Of a DNA stretch of 64,000 bases, positions 8,797-17,832 are shown one piece after another. The DNA lies in NCBI RefSeq assembly GCF_009363755.1, contig NZ_CP045417.1:2418001-2482000 (forward strand), written 5' to 3'. Position numbers and translations under genes: made by a program. Each line of letters begins with the position of its first letter. Position 1 is the stretch's first letter. A model generated the notes under the pieces. That model was not told where the DNA came from. It saw only the letters and a list, made by a program, of their open reading frames with translations, and made no database searches. Source of the DNA: Halomonas sp. THAF5a (GTDB taxonomy: Bacteria; Pseudomonadota; Gammaproteobacteria; Pseudomonadales; Halomonadaceae).

Positions 8797-8845
8797 CGCA
8801 TCGCGGCGACGATGCCGGGGTGCCCCCTTCGAGAGGAGAGCTGCC

Positions 8846-9778
8846 ATGACCCTGACGCGACACTGGATCGTCGGCCCCGGGGCGCTGGGCCGGCTGATCG
8901 CCCTGCGGCTCGCCGACCGCGCATCGGTGACGCTGGTCGCCCGCCGCCCGCTGCCCGCCGAGCAGACGCTGATCACCCCGGCGGACGGCGTGCTGACGCG
9001 CCGGGTCGAGGTGGCCCGGATCGAGGCGCTGCCGGCGCCCCCGGACGTGGTGCACCTGACCACCAAGGCCCACGGCGCCGAGGCGGCCCATGCCGCCCTG
9101 GCGAGCCACCTGCCGGCGGGGGTGCCGCTGGTGCTCTGGCAGAACGGCTTCGACGCCCAGCCGCGCCTCGCCGAGCGCCACGCCGGCCCCGTCCTCTGCG
9201 CCACCACCACCGAGGGGGCCCACGTCCAGGACGATACCCGCGTCACCCATGCCGGCCACGGCCACACCTTCCTCGGCAGCCTGACGGGCGACCAGCATGC
9301 GCTCGCCACCGAGCTGGCCACCGTGCTCTCGTCGGCGGGCCTGCCCGCCGAGGCGGTCTTCGACATTCGGGTGCGGCTATGGCGCAAGCTCGCCGTCAAC
9401 GCGGCGATCAATCCGCTGGTGGCCCGCGCCGGCATCCGCAACGGCGAGCTTCGCGAGGCGCCCTACCGCGCCCGGGTCGAGACCCTGCTCGGCGAGCTCG
9501 CGCCGATCCTCGCCGCCGAGGGCATCGCGCCACCCGACGGGGCGGGACTCGACGGCTGGCGACGCCTGGTATGGCAGGTCATCGAGGCGACGGCCGCCAA
9601 TCGCGCCTCGATGCTGCAGGACGTCCAGGCCGGGCGACCCACCGAGCACGAGGCGATCCTCGCGCCGCTGCTCGTCGCGGCCGAGCGACACGGCCTCGCG
9701 GCGCCGGGCCTCGCCGAGCACCTGGCCGCCCTGCGGGCCCGGGCCGCGGCAGTGGCGCCACCCGGCGACGGTTGCTAG
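8846..9778 (+). CDS. panE: 2-dehydropantoate 2-reductase family protein (PanE/ApbA)
   Basis: 310 residues. PanE reduces ketopantoate to pantoate with NADPH for coenzyme A synthesis. The N-terminal Rossmann motif reads IVGPGALGRLIALRLADR; THK-type residues (LTTKAHGAEAA) and the catalytic-lysine region WRKLAVNAAINPL are present. An AGGAGAG ribosome-binding site precedes the ATG. Length is typical. Other ketopantoate-reductase-like oxidoreductases share this fold, so the substrate is inferred. It follows topB by 49 bases on the same strand. Confidence 0.85.
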   Translation: MTLTRHWIVGPGALGRLIALRLADRASVTLVARRPLPAEQTLITPADGVLTRRVEVARIEALPAPPDVVHLTTKAHGAEAAHAALASHLPAGVPLVLWQNGFDAQPRLAERHAGPVLCATTTEGAHVQDDTRVTHAGHGHTFLGSLTGDQHALATELATVLSSAGLPAEAVFDIRVRLWRKLAVNAAINPLVARAGIRNGELREAPYRARVETLLGELAPILAAEGIAPPDGAGLDGWRRLVWQVIEATAANRASMLQDVQAGRPTEHEAILAPLLVAAERHGLAAPGLAEHLAALRARAAAVAPPGDGC

Positions 9779-9832
9779 ATTGAGAGGGTATCTACTCCGG
9801 GCCGGCCCATGGCCGACTCAAGGTCGGAGATC

Positions 9833-10441
9833 ATGCATCCGGATTCTCGCCCCCTCATCGCCCTGGCGGTCCTGCTCGCGGCCATCGCCCTGCCCTGCCA
9901 GGCCGATCTCACCCTCGAGGCCGATGACGCCACGGCCATCGAGACCGACATGCCCGCCTACGGTGGCATCGCCCAGCCCCTGATGCGCCTCGACAACGGC
10001 CTGCTCGTCCAGGGCGATGACGTCGTCACCCCCGACGGCGCCACCTCGGGCTTTCGCCTCACCGCCGGCTTCACGCCCCACGGCCTGCCCCGGCTCGACC
10101 TGGGGGCCGAGGTCAGCTACCAGCGCAGCGACGACGTGCCGATCGCCAGCGAGGAGGGATCGCGGCTCCACGACACCACCAGCCTCGGTGGCAGCCTGAT
10201 GGCCGGGGTGCGCGTCGGCGCCCTCGGGCTCTATGCGAAGGCGGGGCTGGCCGAGTGGCAGGGCGCCCCCGTGGGCGCGGATGATCGCGCCGAGATCAGT
10301 CGCGGCACGGCGCAGATACGGGGCTTCGGCGCCCGCCTGCAGTTTCGCCAGGTGGTGAGCCGCCTCGAGTTCGAGCAGATCGATGACCCCGCCATGGAGC
10401 ACCTCAACCTGATGACCGCCTCGATTCACCTGCCCTTCTAG
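9833..10441 (+). CDS. Small outer-membrane beta-barrel protein, uncharacterised
   Basis: 202 residues from the ATG at 9833 (GGAG just upstream). It has a signal peptide (core LIALAVLLAAIALPCQA, cleavage near residue 24), then alternating hydrophobic/polar strands such as SGFRLTAGFTP, LDLGAEVSYQR, LGGSLMAGVRVG and LGLYAKAGLAEW. It ends in SIHLPF with a terminal phenylalanine, the signal for BAM-dependent insertion. This is the size of an 8-stranded barrel of the YfaZ/OmpA-like type, but I cannot name the family. It is followed by the strong hairpin between it and ppc. Confidence 0.7.
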   Translation: MHPDSRPLIALAVLLAAIALPCQADLTLEADDATAIETDMPAYGGIAQPLMRLDNGLLVQGDDVVTPDGATSGFRLTAGFTPHGLPRLDLGAEVSYQRSDDVPIASEEGSRLHDTTSLGGSLMAGVRVGALGLYAKAGLAEWQGAPVGADDRAEISRGTAQIRGFGARLQFRQVVSRLEFEQIDDPAMEHLNLMTASIHLPF

Positions 10442-10487
10442 GCCACGCTCCTCTGCGCCCCGGGCGCGGTCCCTCTCACGAGGCGAA

Positions 10488-10535
10488 CGCTCCACCCAGC
10501 GCCCCGGCCAGTCGGCCGGGGCGCTGGGTGGAGCG
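10488..10535. terminator. Long perfect stem-loop between converging genes
   Basis: A 22-base perfect inverted repeat (10488-10509 and 10514-10535) with the 4-base loop AGTC. It lies between the barrel-protein stop and the convergent ppc stop, so it probably ends transcription from both sides. No T-run follows on either strand, so efficiency is uncertain; it may protect mRNA ends. Confidence 0.65.
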
Positions 10536-10573
10536 ATGAGTTGGGGCGATGAGTTGGGGCGATGAGGAGGGGC
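10535..10573. repeat. Three tandem 13-base repeats
   Basis: Two identical copies of GATGAGTTGGGGC (10535-10547, 10548-10560) and a third diverged copy, GATGAGGAGGGGC (10561-10573), directly abut the stem-loop and end 21 bases before the ppc stop codon. They lie outside any convincing gene. Probable slipped-strand expansion. Confidence 0.75.
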
Positions 10574-10594
10574 ACCGGAGAGGCGCCGCACCGA

Positions 10595-13243
10595 TCAGCC
10601 GGTGTTGCGAAGTCCCGCCGCGATGCCGGCCATGGTGACCATCAGGGCTCGGGAAAGATCGCCGCTGATCGCGCCATCGGCGTCGCGGTTACGCTGCAGG
10701 AGCTCGGCCTGCAGGCCGTGCAGCGGGTCGATGTAGGGATTGCGCACCTCCACCGCCTGACGGATCAGCGGCGTGCTCTCGAGCAGCTCGTCCTGATCCA
10801 GGATCTGCAGCACTGCGTCGTTGAGACGGCCGAAGCGTTCGCGCAGCCGCTCGCCGAGGGCTTTCAGGGCCGGCTCATCGACCAGGCGCTGCTCGTAGTA
10901 GGCGGCGATGTCGACGTCGGCCTTGGCCAGCAGCATCTCGAGCATGTCGAGGTAGGTGCCGAAGAACGGCCAGCGGTCGCGCATCTCGCGCAGCACCTCG
11001 AGCCCGCCCGGCTCCTGCAGGCGCTTGGCGAAGGCCTCGCCGCTGCCGAGCCAGGCCGGCAGCATCAGGCGCGTCTGGGTCCAGGCGAAGATCCAGGGGA
11101 TGGCGCGCAGGGTCTCGACGCCCCCCTCCTGGCGACGCTTGGCCGGGCGCGAGCCCAGCGGCAGGCGGCCCAGCGCCGTTTCCGGCGTCACCGAGCGGAA
11201 ATAGGGCACGAAGTCGGGGTCCTCGCGCACCACGCCCACGTAGGCCTGGTGGGCCACCCCGGCGAGACGATCCATCTCCTCCCGCCAGGCCGGCTCGGGG
11301 GTCGGCGGCGGCAGCAGCGAGGCCTCGAGCACCGCGCAGGCGTAGATCTCCATGGAGCGCAGCGCGATGTCGGGCTGGCCGAACTTGAAGCGGATCATCT
11401 CGCCCTGCTCGGTCACCCTGAGGCTGCCGTTCACCGAACCCGGCGGCTGGGAGAGGATCGCCGCATGGGCCGGACCGCCGCCGCGACCGACGGTGCCGCC
11501 GCGGCCGTGGAACAGGGTCAAGGCGACGTCATGGCGGCGGCACACCTCGACCAGGGTCTCCTGGGCGCGATACTGGGCCCAGGCCGCGGCCAGCTGCCCG
11601 GCGTCCTTGGCGGAGTCCGAGTAGCCGATCATCACTTCCTGGCGATCGCCGGTCAGCCGGCGATAGCCCGGCAGCGCCAGCAGCCGGTCGATGACGTCGC
11701 CGGCACGATTGAGGTCGTCCAGGGTCTCGAACAGCGGCGCGATCGGCAGGGTGGCCTCGCCGCCCACTTCCTTCATCAGCAGCGCCACGGCCAGCACGTC
11801 GGAGGGCTGGCCGGCCATGGAGATGATGTAGGTGCCCAGCGCCTCGGCGTGCTCGGAGCCGATCACGCGGAAGGTGTCGATCACCTCGCGGGCCTCGGCG
11901 GAGCACTCCCAGCGACGCGGGATCAGCGGCCGCCGTGACCCCAGCTCGTTGAGCAGGAACTCCTGGCGCTGCTCCTCACTCCAGTCGCGGTAGTGGCCGA
12001 GGCCCAGGCCGTGGGTCAGCTCCTCCATCACCTGCTCGTGGCGGGTGGATTCCTGGCGCAGGTCGAGCTTGGTGAGGGTGACGCCGAACACCGAGACCCG
12101 GCGCAGGGTGTCGAGCAGCACGCCGTTGGCGATAGTATCGAGCCCCACGTCGCACAGCGAGCGATAACAGGCCAGCAGCGGCGCGTAGAGTTGATCGCGG
12201 GTCTCGATGATCGGCCCGCCGTCGTGGTTGACGCCGTCGAGCTTGGCCTGGGCCCACTCGCGGGTGGCCTCGACTCGGGTCAGCAGGCGCTTGATCAGCT
12301 CGCGATACGGCTCGGCGACATCGCCTACCTCGGCCTTGAGCGCGCTGTTGGCCTTCCACATGGAGAGCTCGGCCTTGAGTTGCTCGAGATCGCGGGCGTA
12401 GAGGTCCGCGGCCATCCAGCGGCCCAGCAGCAGCACCTCGCGGGTGACCTTGGCGGTGACGTTGGGGTTGCCGTCGCGGTCGCCGCCCATCCAGGAGGCG
12501 AAGCGGATCGGCGCGGCATCCAGCGGCAGCCGCTCGCCGGCGGTATCGAGCAGCAGGTTGTCCAGGTCGCGGTGGAAGTCCGGCACCGCCTGCCACAGCG
12601 AGTTCTCGATCACCGCGAAGCCCCAGCGGGCCTCGTCGACCGGGGTCGGCCGCTCGTGGCGGATCTCGTCGGTGTGCCAGGCCTGGCTGATCAATTCCTC
12701 GAGCCGGCCATGGGCGCGGGCGGCGCGCTCCGGGTAGTCGGCGGAGGACTCGATGATGGTCAGGCACTCATCGATGGCGTCGTACTTCTGAATCAGGGTG
12801 CGGCGGATGACCTCGGTGGGGTGGGCGGTCAGCACCAGCTCGACGCGCATGTTGGCGAGCGCCTCGACCAGCTTGCGCGGCGTGTGTCCCTCGCCGCGGG
12901 CGCGTTCGAGCAGCTCGCCGAGCACCGGCTGGGCGCCGGGCTTGTAGTCCTCGACCCGGCGAAAGCGCGCGCGGTAGTGCTGTTCGGCCATGTTGGCCAG
13001 GTTGAGGAACTGGTTGAAGGCGCGGGTCACCGGCAGCAGGTCGCTGTCGGGCAGGCCCCGCAGGTAGTCGATCAGCTGACGATTGCTGTCGGCCTCGCGC
13101 TGGCGCCCCTGCTTGGCGAGGCCGCGAATGGTCTCGATGCGGTCGACGAAGTCCTTGCCGAGATCATCGGCGATGGTGCGTCCGAGACTGTCGCCGAGGA
13201 TGCGAACGTTGTCACGCAGCGATTCATGCAGATCGTGGCTCAT
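10595..13243 (-). CDS. ppc: Phosphoenolpyruvate carboxylase
   Basis: 882 residues, the usual bacterial length. Converts phosphoenolpyruvate and bicarbonate to oxaloacetate, refilling the TCA cycle. Visible signatures are LVLTAHPTEVIRRT, GYSDSAKDAG, FHGRGGTVGRGGGP and IPWIFAWTQTR, plus the C-terminal AAGLRNTG with the conserved terminal Asn-Thr-Gly. AAGGAG precedes the ATG. It is a single gene, convergent with the barrel protein and followed at its 5' side by mazG on the same strand. Confidence 0.97.
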   Translation of the reverse strand: MSHDLHESLRDNVRILGDSLGRTIADDLGKDFVDRIETIRGLAKQGRQREADSNRQLIDYLRGLPDSDLLPVTRAFNQFLNLANMAEQHYRARFRRVEDYKPGAQPVLGELLERARGEGHTPRKLVEALANMRVELVLTAHPTEVIRRTLIQKYDAIDECLTIIESSADYPERAARAHGRLEELISQAWHTDEIRHERPTPVDEARWGFAVIENSLWQAVPDFHRDLDNLLLDTAGERLPLDAAPIRFASWMGGDRDGNPNVTAKVTREVLLLGRWMAADLYARDLEQLKAELSMWKANSALKAEVGDVAEPYRELIKRLLTRVEATREWAQAKLDGVNHDGGPIIETRDQLYAPLLACYRSLCDVGLDTIANGVLLDTLRRVSVFGVTLTKLDLRQESTRHEQVMEELTHGLGLGHYRDWSEEQRQEFLLNELGSRRPLIPRRWECSAEAREVIDTFRVIGSEHAEALGTYIISMAGQPSDVLAVALLMKEVGGEATLPIAPLFETLDDLNRAGDVIDRLLALPGYRRLTGDRQEVMIGYSDSAKDAGQLAAAWAQYRAQETLVEVCRRHDVALTLFHGRGGTVGRGGGPAHAAILSQPPGSVNGSLRVTEQGEMIRFKFGQPDIALRSMEIYACAVLEASLLPPPTPEPAWREEMDRLAGVAHQAYVGVVREDPDFVPYFRSVTPETALGRLPLGSRPAKRRQEGGVETLRAIPWIFAWTQTRLMLPAWLGSGEAFAKRLQEPGGLEVLREMRDRWPFFGTYLDMLEMLLAKADVDIAAYYEQRLVDEPALKALGERLRERFGRLNDAVLQILDQDELLESTPLIRQAVEVRNPYIDPLHGLQAELLQRNRDADGAISGDLSRALMVTMAGIAAGLRNTG

Positions 13244-13280
13244 GTCCAGGGTTCTCCTTTCCTCGGGAGTGGGGATATCG

Positions 13281-14123
13281 TTATGTTTTTTCTTGTTGCT
13301 TCGCCGCCTGCCAGTGCCGCTCCATCGCCGCGAGCCCCGCCTCGGGCAACGATACGGCCTCGGCGGCCAGCCCCGCCTCGACGTGGCGAAAGCGGCGCTC
13401 GAACTTGGCGTTGGTCTGGCGCAGGCACTGCTCGGGGTCGGCCTTGAGGGTGCGCGCCAGGTTGGTCACGGCGAACAGCAGGTCACCCACCTCCTCGGCG
13501 GCGTGGTCGCGGTCTCCCGCGTCCAGCGCCTGCTCGACCTCATCGAGCTCCTCGCGGATCTTGGCCAGCACGCCCCGGGCATCGGGCCAGTCGAAGCCGA
13601 CCCGCGCGGCCCGCTTGGAGAGCTTGGCCGCCCGCGATAGCGCGGGCAGGGTCCGCGGCACGTCGTCGAGCACCGAGGCGGAGGACGCCGCCTCCCTCGC
13701 CCGCGCGTCGCGTTCCTCGGCCTTCAGCGACTCCCAGCGCGAGTGGACCTGCCGGGTCTCGACCTCGGCGGCGCTCACCCCCTCGCGGCGAGAGGCCAGG
13801 GTACCATCGGGGAAGACATGGGGATGGCGGTGCAGCATCTTGGCGGTCAGGGTGTCGACGACGTCGTGGAAGTCGAAGCGCCCCTCCTCGGCCGCGAACT
13901 GGCTGTAGTAGACCACCTGGAAGAGCAGGTCGCCGAGCTCGCCGGGCAGCTCGTCCCAGGCGCGCCGCTCGATGGCGTCGGCCACCTCGTAGGCCTCCTC
14001 GAGGGTGTGGGGAACGATGCTGTCCCAGTCCTGCTTCACGTCCCAGGGGCAGCCCTGCTCGGGGTCGCGCAGCACGGCCATCAGCTCCAGCAGGTGATGC
14101 AGGTCGTGGCGAGTGTCGCTCAT
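13281..14123 (-). CDS. mazG: Nucleoside triphosphate pyrophosphohydrolase MazG
   Basis: 280 residues. Hydrolyses (d)NTPs to NMP and pyrophosphate, limiting misincorporation and, in E. coli, restraining the MazEF/ppGpp response. Two MazG repeats are visible: the first around CPWDVKQDWDSI-PHTLEEAYEV and GELGDLLFQVVYY, the second around LREELDE-like KIREELDEVEQAL and EEVGDLLFAVTNLAR, both with the EExxD-type metal-binding acidic residues. The ATG overlaps the relA stop by four bases (ATGA), so it is translationally coupled to relA, as in enterobacteria and pseudomonads. Confidence 0.95.
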   Translation of the reverse strand: MSDTRHDLHHLLELMAVLRDPEQGCPWDVKQDWDSIVPHTLEEAYEVADAIERRAWDELPGELGDLLFQVVYYSQFAAEEGRFDFHDVVDTLTAKMLHRHPHVFPDGTLASRREGVSAAEVETRQVHSRWESLKAEERDARAREAASSASVLDDVPRTLPALSRAAKLSKRAARVGFDWPDARGVLAKIREELDEVEQALDAGDRDHAAEEVGDLLFAVTNLARTLKADPEQCLRQTNAKFERRFRHVEAGLAAEAVSLPEAGLAAMERHWQAAKQQEKT

Positions 14124-16396
14124 GTGGCCTTCCTCTTGCCCTTGCCCTTCTTCCCGCCGCCGCGCAGGCGTCGCACCTCGATGACGTTGGGCAGCTGCTG
14201 GATGCGCGAGAAGAGCCGCCCCAGGGTCTCCAGGCCGTCGACCTCGACGGTGATGGACATGCGGGCGATACCGTCGTCGGTGTCGGTGAGGGTGTTGACG
14301 GAGAGCACGTTGACGCGGTCGTTGCTGAGCACCCCGGTGACGTCGCGCAACAGCCCCGAGCGATCCCAGGCCTGGATCTCGATGTCCACCGGGTACTGGG
14401 TGCGGGCGCGCTCCCCCCACTCCACCTCGATGATGCGTTGCGGCTCATCGAGGCGCAACTGGAGGATGTTGGGGCAGTCCTGGCGGTGCACGGTGACGCC
14501 GCGCCCCTGGGTGATGAAACCGACGATGGCCTCGCCGGGCACCGGGTGGCAGCAGTTGGCCATGCTGGTCTTCAGGTTGCCCACGCCGAGCACGGTGATG
14601 TCGCCGCCGCTCCCCTTGCCCGTGGCCTTGCGCGGCTTGGCCAGCAGGCGGTCGAGCTGTTCCTGATCGTCGCTCTCGCCGAACAGCTGCTGGGCCTGGT
14701 GCAGCACCTGGCCGATACGCAGATCGCCGGCCCCCAGGGCGGCGTACATGTCGTCCGGGGTCGGGTAGTTGACCTTGTTGGCCAGGCGGGTGAGGTCCAT
14801 GCCCTCGACGTCGAGGCGCTTCATCTCGCGCTCGAACAGCGCCCGGCCCTCCTCGAGGTTGCGGTCGCGCGCCTGCAGCTTGAACCAGGCCTGGATCTTG
14901 GCCCGGGCCCGGGAGGTGCGCACGTAGCCCAGGTTGGGATTGAGCCAGTCGCGGCTCGGCCCGCTCTTGCTGGCGGTGAGGATCTCCACCTGCTGGCCGG
15001 TCTTGAGGCGGTAGGTGAGTGGCACGATGCGCCCGTCGACCTTGGCGCCACGGCAGCGATGACCCACCTCGGTGTGCACCCGGTAGGCGAAGTCGATGGG
15101 CGTGGCGATCCGCGGCAGGTCGATGACGTGGCCGTCGGGGGTGAAGACGTAGATGCGATCCGGCGCCACATCGCTGGTCAGCCCCTCGCGAAGGTTGCCG
15201 AAGTCGCCGACCTCCTCGTGCCACTCGAGCACCTGGCGCAGCCAGGCGATCTTCTCCTCGTAGCTGGCGCTGCGGGCGCTGGTGTCATGCCCCTTGTAGC
15301 GCCAGTGGGCGCACACCCCGAGCTCGGCCTCCTCGTGCATGGCGAAGGTGCGGATCTGGATCTCCAGCACCTTGCTCTCCGGGCCGAACACCGCGGTATG
15401 CAGCGACTGGTAGCCGTTCTTCTTGGGGTTGGCGATGTAGTCGTCGAACTCGTTGGGCACGTGATGCCAGCGCGAGTGGACGATGCCCAGCACCGTGTAG
15501 CAGTCGCTCACCTCGGGCACCAGGATACGCACCGCGCGGATGTCGTGGACCTGGGAGAAGTCGATGCGCTTGCGCTTCATCTTCCGCCAGATCGAGTAGA
15601 TGTGCTTGGCGCGGCCATCGACCTGGTAGCGGCGGATGCCCTGCGCCGACATCAGCGACTTGAGGGTCTCGACCACCTCGCTGATGTAGCGGTCGCGGTC
15701 CTGGCGCCGCTCGGCCAGCTGGCGGGCGATGGCCTTGTAGTCCTCGTCGTGCAGGTAGCGAAAGGAGAGGTCCTCGAGCTCCCACTTGAGGTGGCCGATG
15801 CCCAGCCGGTGGGCCAGCGGGGCATAGATGTCGAACACCTCGCGGGCCACCTGCTGACGCTTCTCCCGCGGGGCATCGCGCACCTGGCGCAGCGCGCAGG
15901 TGCGCTCGGCGATCTTGATCAGGGCGACGCGCACGTCGTCGATCAGGTTGACCAGCATCTTGCGCAGGTTGTCCTGCTGGTCGTGCTGGGTCAGGCCCTG
16001 GCTGGGCGCCTGGAAGGTGCTGATGGCCGCCATCTGCAGCACGCCGTCGATCAGCCCGGCCACCTCGCCACCGAAGCGCTTCTCGACCTCGGCGAGATCG
16101 ATCAGCCCCTCGCGCACCGCCCGATAGAGCACCGCGGCCTCGAGCGCCGGCTGGTCCAGCTTGAGCTCGCCGAGGATATCGGCCATCTCGAGCCCCATGC
16201 GGAAGCTCGAACCATCCACGAGCCAGGACTTGTGGGGGCGTTCGGAGACCTGTTCCAAGTGCTGGGCGAGCCGACAGGCCTGCTCCATCTCCGCGACGTC
16301 GCGCAGCTTGACGTCGTCCTGCAGGCGCGTCAGCCACAGGTCGATATCGACCGACCCATCCTGGGTCAACGGCTGATCCTCACGCACTTTAACCAT
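14120..16396 (-). CDS. relA: (p)ppGpp synthetase I, RelA
   Basis: 758 residues. Ribosome-associated synthesis of (p)ppGpp from ATP and GTP/GDP on amino-acid starvation. The N-terminal pseudo-hydrolase domain has lost the HD motif (LYRAVREG where SpoT/Rel has a His-Asp pair). The synthetase domain has RAVRILVPE, the EFDDYIANPKKNGYQSLHT segment and LEIQIRT. EFDD marks monofunctional RelA, whereas bifunctional enzymes carry RFKD. TGS (FTPDGHVIDLPRIATPIDFAY), zinc-finger/helical and ACT domains follow. AAGGAG lies upstream of the ATG. It overlaps rlmD by 8 bases. Confidence 0.96.
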   Translation of the reverse strand: MVKVREDQPLTQDGSVDIDLWLTRLQDDVKLRDVAEMEQACRLAQHLEQVSERPHKSWLVDGSSFRMGLEMADILGELKLDQPALEAAVLYRAVREGLIDLAEVEKRFGGEVAGLIDGVLQMAAISTFQAPSQGLTQHDQQDNLRKMLVNLIDDVRVALIKIAERTCALRQVRDAPREKRQQVAREVFDIYAPLAHRLGIGHLKWELEDLSFRYLHDEDYKAIARQLAERRQDRDRYISEVVETLKSLMSAQGIRRYQVDGRAKHIYSIWRKMKRKRIDFSQVHDIRAVRILVPEVSDCYTVLGIVHSRWHHVPNEFDDYIANPKKNGYQSLHTAVFGPESKVLEIQIRTFAMHEEAELGVCAHWRYKGHDTSARSASYEEKIAWLRQVLEWHEEVGDFGNLREGLTSDVAPDRIYVFTPDGHVIDLPRIATPIDFAYRVHTEVGHRCRGAKVDGRIVPLTYRLKTGQQVEILTASKSGPSRDWLNPNLGYVRTSRARAKIQAWFKLQARDRNLEEGRALFEREMKRLDVEGMDLTRLANKVNYPTPDDMYAALGAGDLRIGQVLHQAQQLFGESDDQEQLDRLLAKPRKATGKGSGGDITVLGVGNLKTSMANCCHPVPGEAIVGFITQGRGVTVHRQDCPNILQLRLDEPQRIIEVEWGERARTQYPVDIEIQAWDRSGLLRDVTGVLSNDRVNVLSVNTLTDTDDGIARMSITVEVDGLETLGRLFSRIQQLPNVIEVRRLRGGGKKGKGKRKAT

Positions 16397-17831
16397 CGCT
16401 CGGCGCTCCTTGAAGGTCGCGAGTCGAGCCCGTGAACTCGAACATCAACATGGATTCCATATGGGAGGTGTGCACGAACATGTCGGCGACCGCCGCGCGC
16501 ACGATCCGGTATCCCCCTTGCAAGAGGTGTGCCGCATCTCGGGCGAGCGTCGCCGGGTCGCAGGAGACATAGAGCACGTGGGCCGCCGGGTGCGCCACCA
16601 GCGCCTGGCTCACCGCCTCGGCACCCTCCCGGGGGGGATCCAGCACCACCACCTCGGGCCGCACCGAGGCGAGCAGTGCGTGCACCGCAGCCGGGGCGCT
16701 GAGGTCGGCCTGGTGCGTCTCGACCGTCAGGCCGTTGGCCCTCGCATTGCCGGCCAGGCGCTCGACCATCGCCGGGCTGCCCTCCGCGGTGGCGACCCGG
16801 GCGCCGGCCGCGGCCAGCGGCAGGCTGAAGTTGCCGATCCCGGCGAAGAGGTCGAGCAGCCGGGCCTCGCCGAGATGCGGCGCGAGCCAGTCGAGCGCGG
16901 TGCCGACCATCCGGCGGTTGACCTCGTCGTTGGCCTGGAGGAAGTCCCCGGGCTCGACGCCGAGGGACAGTTCGCCGGCCGGCCCCGGCACCCGGCATGT
17001 GAGCGTCGGCCGGGGCGTCAGCCAGTCGAAGCGCGGCGCCTCGCGGCCCAGCCAGCGGGCCAGATGCACGCCCTGGGCCGAGGCGAAGGCTTGCCAGCGG
17101 CGGGTGTCCGCCGCGTGGTCGCGCAGCTGGCGCACCAGCAGCACCACGCCGCGGTCGCTCTCGAGCAGCTCGAGATGGCCGACCTGGCGCGGCGCCTCCA
17201 ACTCGGCGAGCTGCCGGTGCAGGGGGGCGAGCAGGGCCTCCAGGGCCGGCACCAGCACGGTGCAGCGCTCGATATCGACGAGGCGGTGAGTGTGGCGAGC
17301 GCGGAAGCCGAGGTGAATCCGGCCGTCGGCATCGACCTTGACGCCCAGGCGCGCGCGGCGGCGATACCCTTCGCCCGCCCCGGCCATCAGCTCGGGCGCC
17401 TCGTCCAGGACGATGCCCTGACGTCCCAGCAGCTCCGTGAGCACCGTCTGCTTGTGTCGGCGCTGGGCCGCCAGGGCGAGATGCTGCAGGTCGCAGCCGC
17501 CGCAGCGACCGAAGTGGGGACAGGGGGGCGCCACGCGCTCGGCCGAGGGGAGCTCGACCTCCCGCACGTGCGCCTCGTCGAAGCGCTTGCGCGTCCGGTG
17601 CACCGCTCCCTTCACCCGCTCGCCCGGCAGCGCGCCCTCGACGAAGACCGTCTTGCCCTGAGCGGTGCGCGCCACGCCCCGCCCGTCGTGGGCCAGGCCC
17701 TGGATCGTCAGCAAATCGGGCGCCGGCTCCCGGACGGCGGCGGGCGACTGGCGGTCATCCCGCTGACGTCCCTGCAGCCCCGAGACGCCCGACGCGGCCC
17801 GTTTCGGTCGGCGTTTGCCCAGCATGGTCAT
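16389..17831 (-). CDS. rlmD: 23S rRNA (uracil1939-C5)-methyltransferase RlmD
   Basis: 480 residues. SAM-dependent methylation of U1939 in 23S rRNA. A TRAM domain (about 35-95) is followed by the [4Fe-4S] cysteines Cys104, Cys110, Cys113 (CPHFGRCGGC) plus the later IERCTVL cysteine. The methyltransferase core has LLDLFAGIGNFSLPLA, VVLDPPREGAE and the catalytic cysteine in YVSCDPATLARD. I start at the ATG at 17831, which has GGAG seven bases upstream and lies one base past the cysM stop; an ATG two codons later is also possible. Part of the cysM-rlmD-relA-mazG operon. Confidence 0.94.
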   Translation of the reverse strand: MTMLGKRRPKRAASGVSGLQGRQRDDRQSPAAVREPAPDLLTIQGLAHDGRGVARTAQGKTVFVEGALPGERVKGAVHRTRKRFDEAHVREVELPSAERVAPPCPHFGRCGGCDLQHLALAAQRRHKQTVLTELLGRQGIVLDEAPELMAGAGEGYRRRARLGVKVDADGRIHLGFRARHTHRLVDIERCTVLVPALEALLAPLHRQLAELEAPRQVGHLELLESDRGVVLLVRQLRDHAADTRRWQAFASAQGVHLARWLGREAPRFDWLTPRPTLTCRVPGPAGELSLGVEPGDFLQANDEVNRRMVGTALDWLAPHLGEARLLDLFAGIGNFSLPLAAAGARVATAEGSPAMVERLAGNARANGLTVETHQADLSAPAAVHALLASVRPEVVVLDPPREGAEAVSQALVAHPAAHVLYVSCDPATLARDAAHLLQGGYRIVRAAVADMFVHTSHMESMLMFEFTGSTRDLQGAPSDG

Positions 17832-17832
17832 C

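Noticed and set aside
10535..10573. Tandem repeats as a CRISPR array
   Set aside because: Units are contiguous with no spacers and there are no cas genes.
10562..11938. Plus-strand open frame opposite ppc
   Set aside because: Mirror of ppc codons; no ribosome-binding site or recognisable motif.
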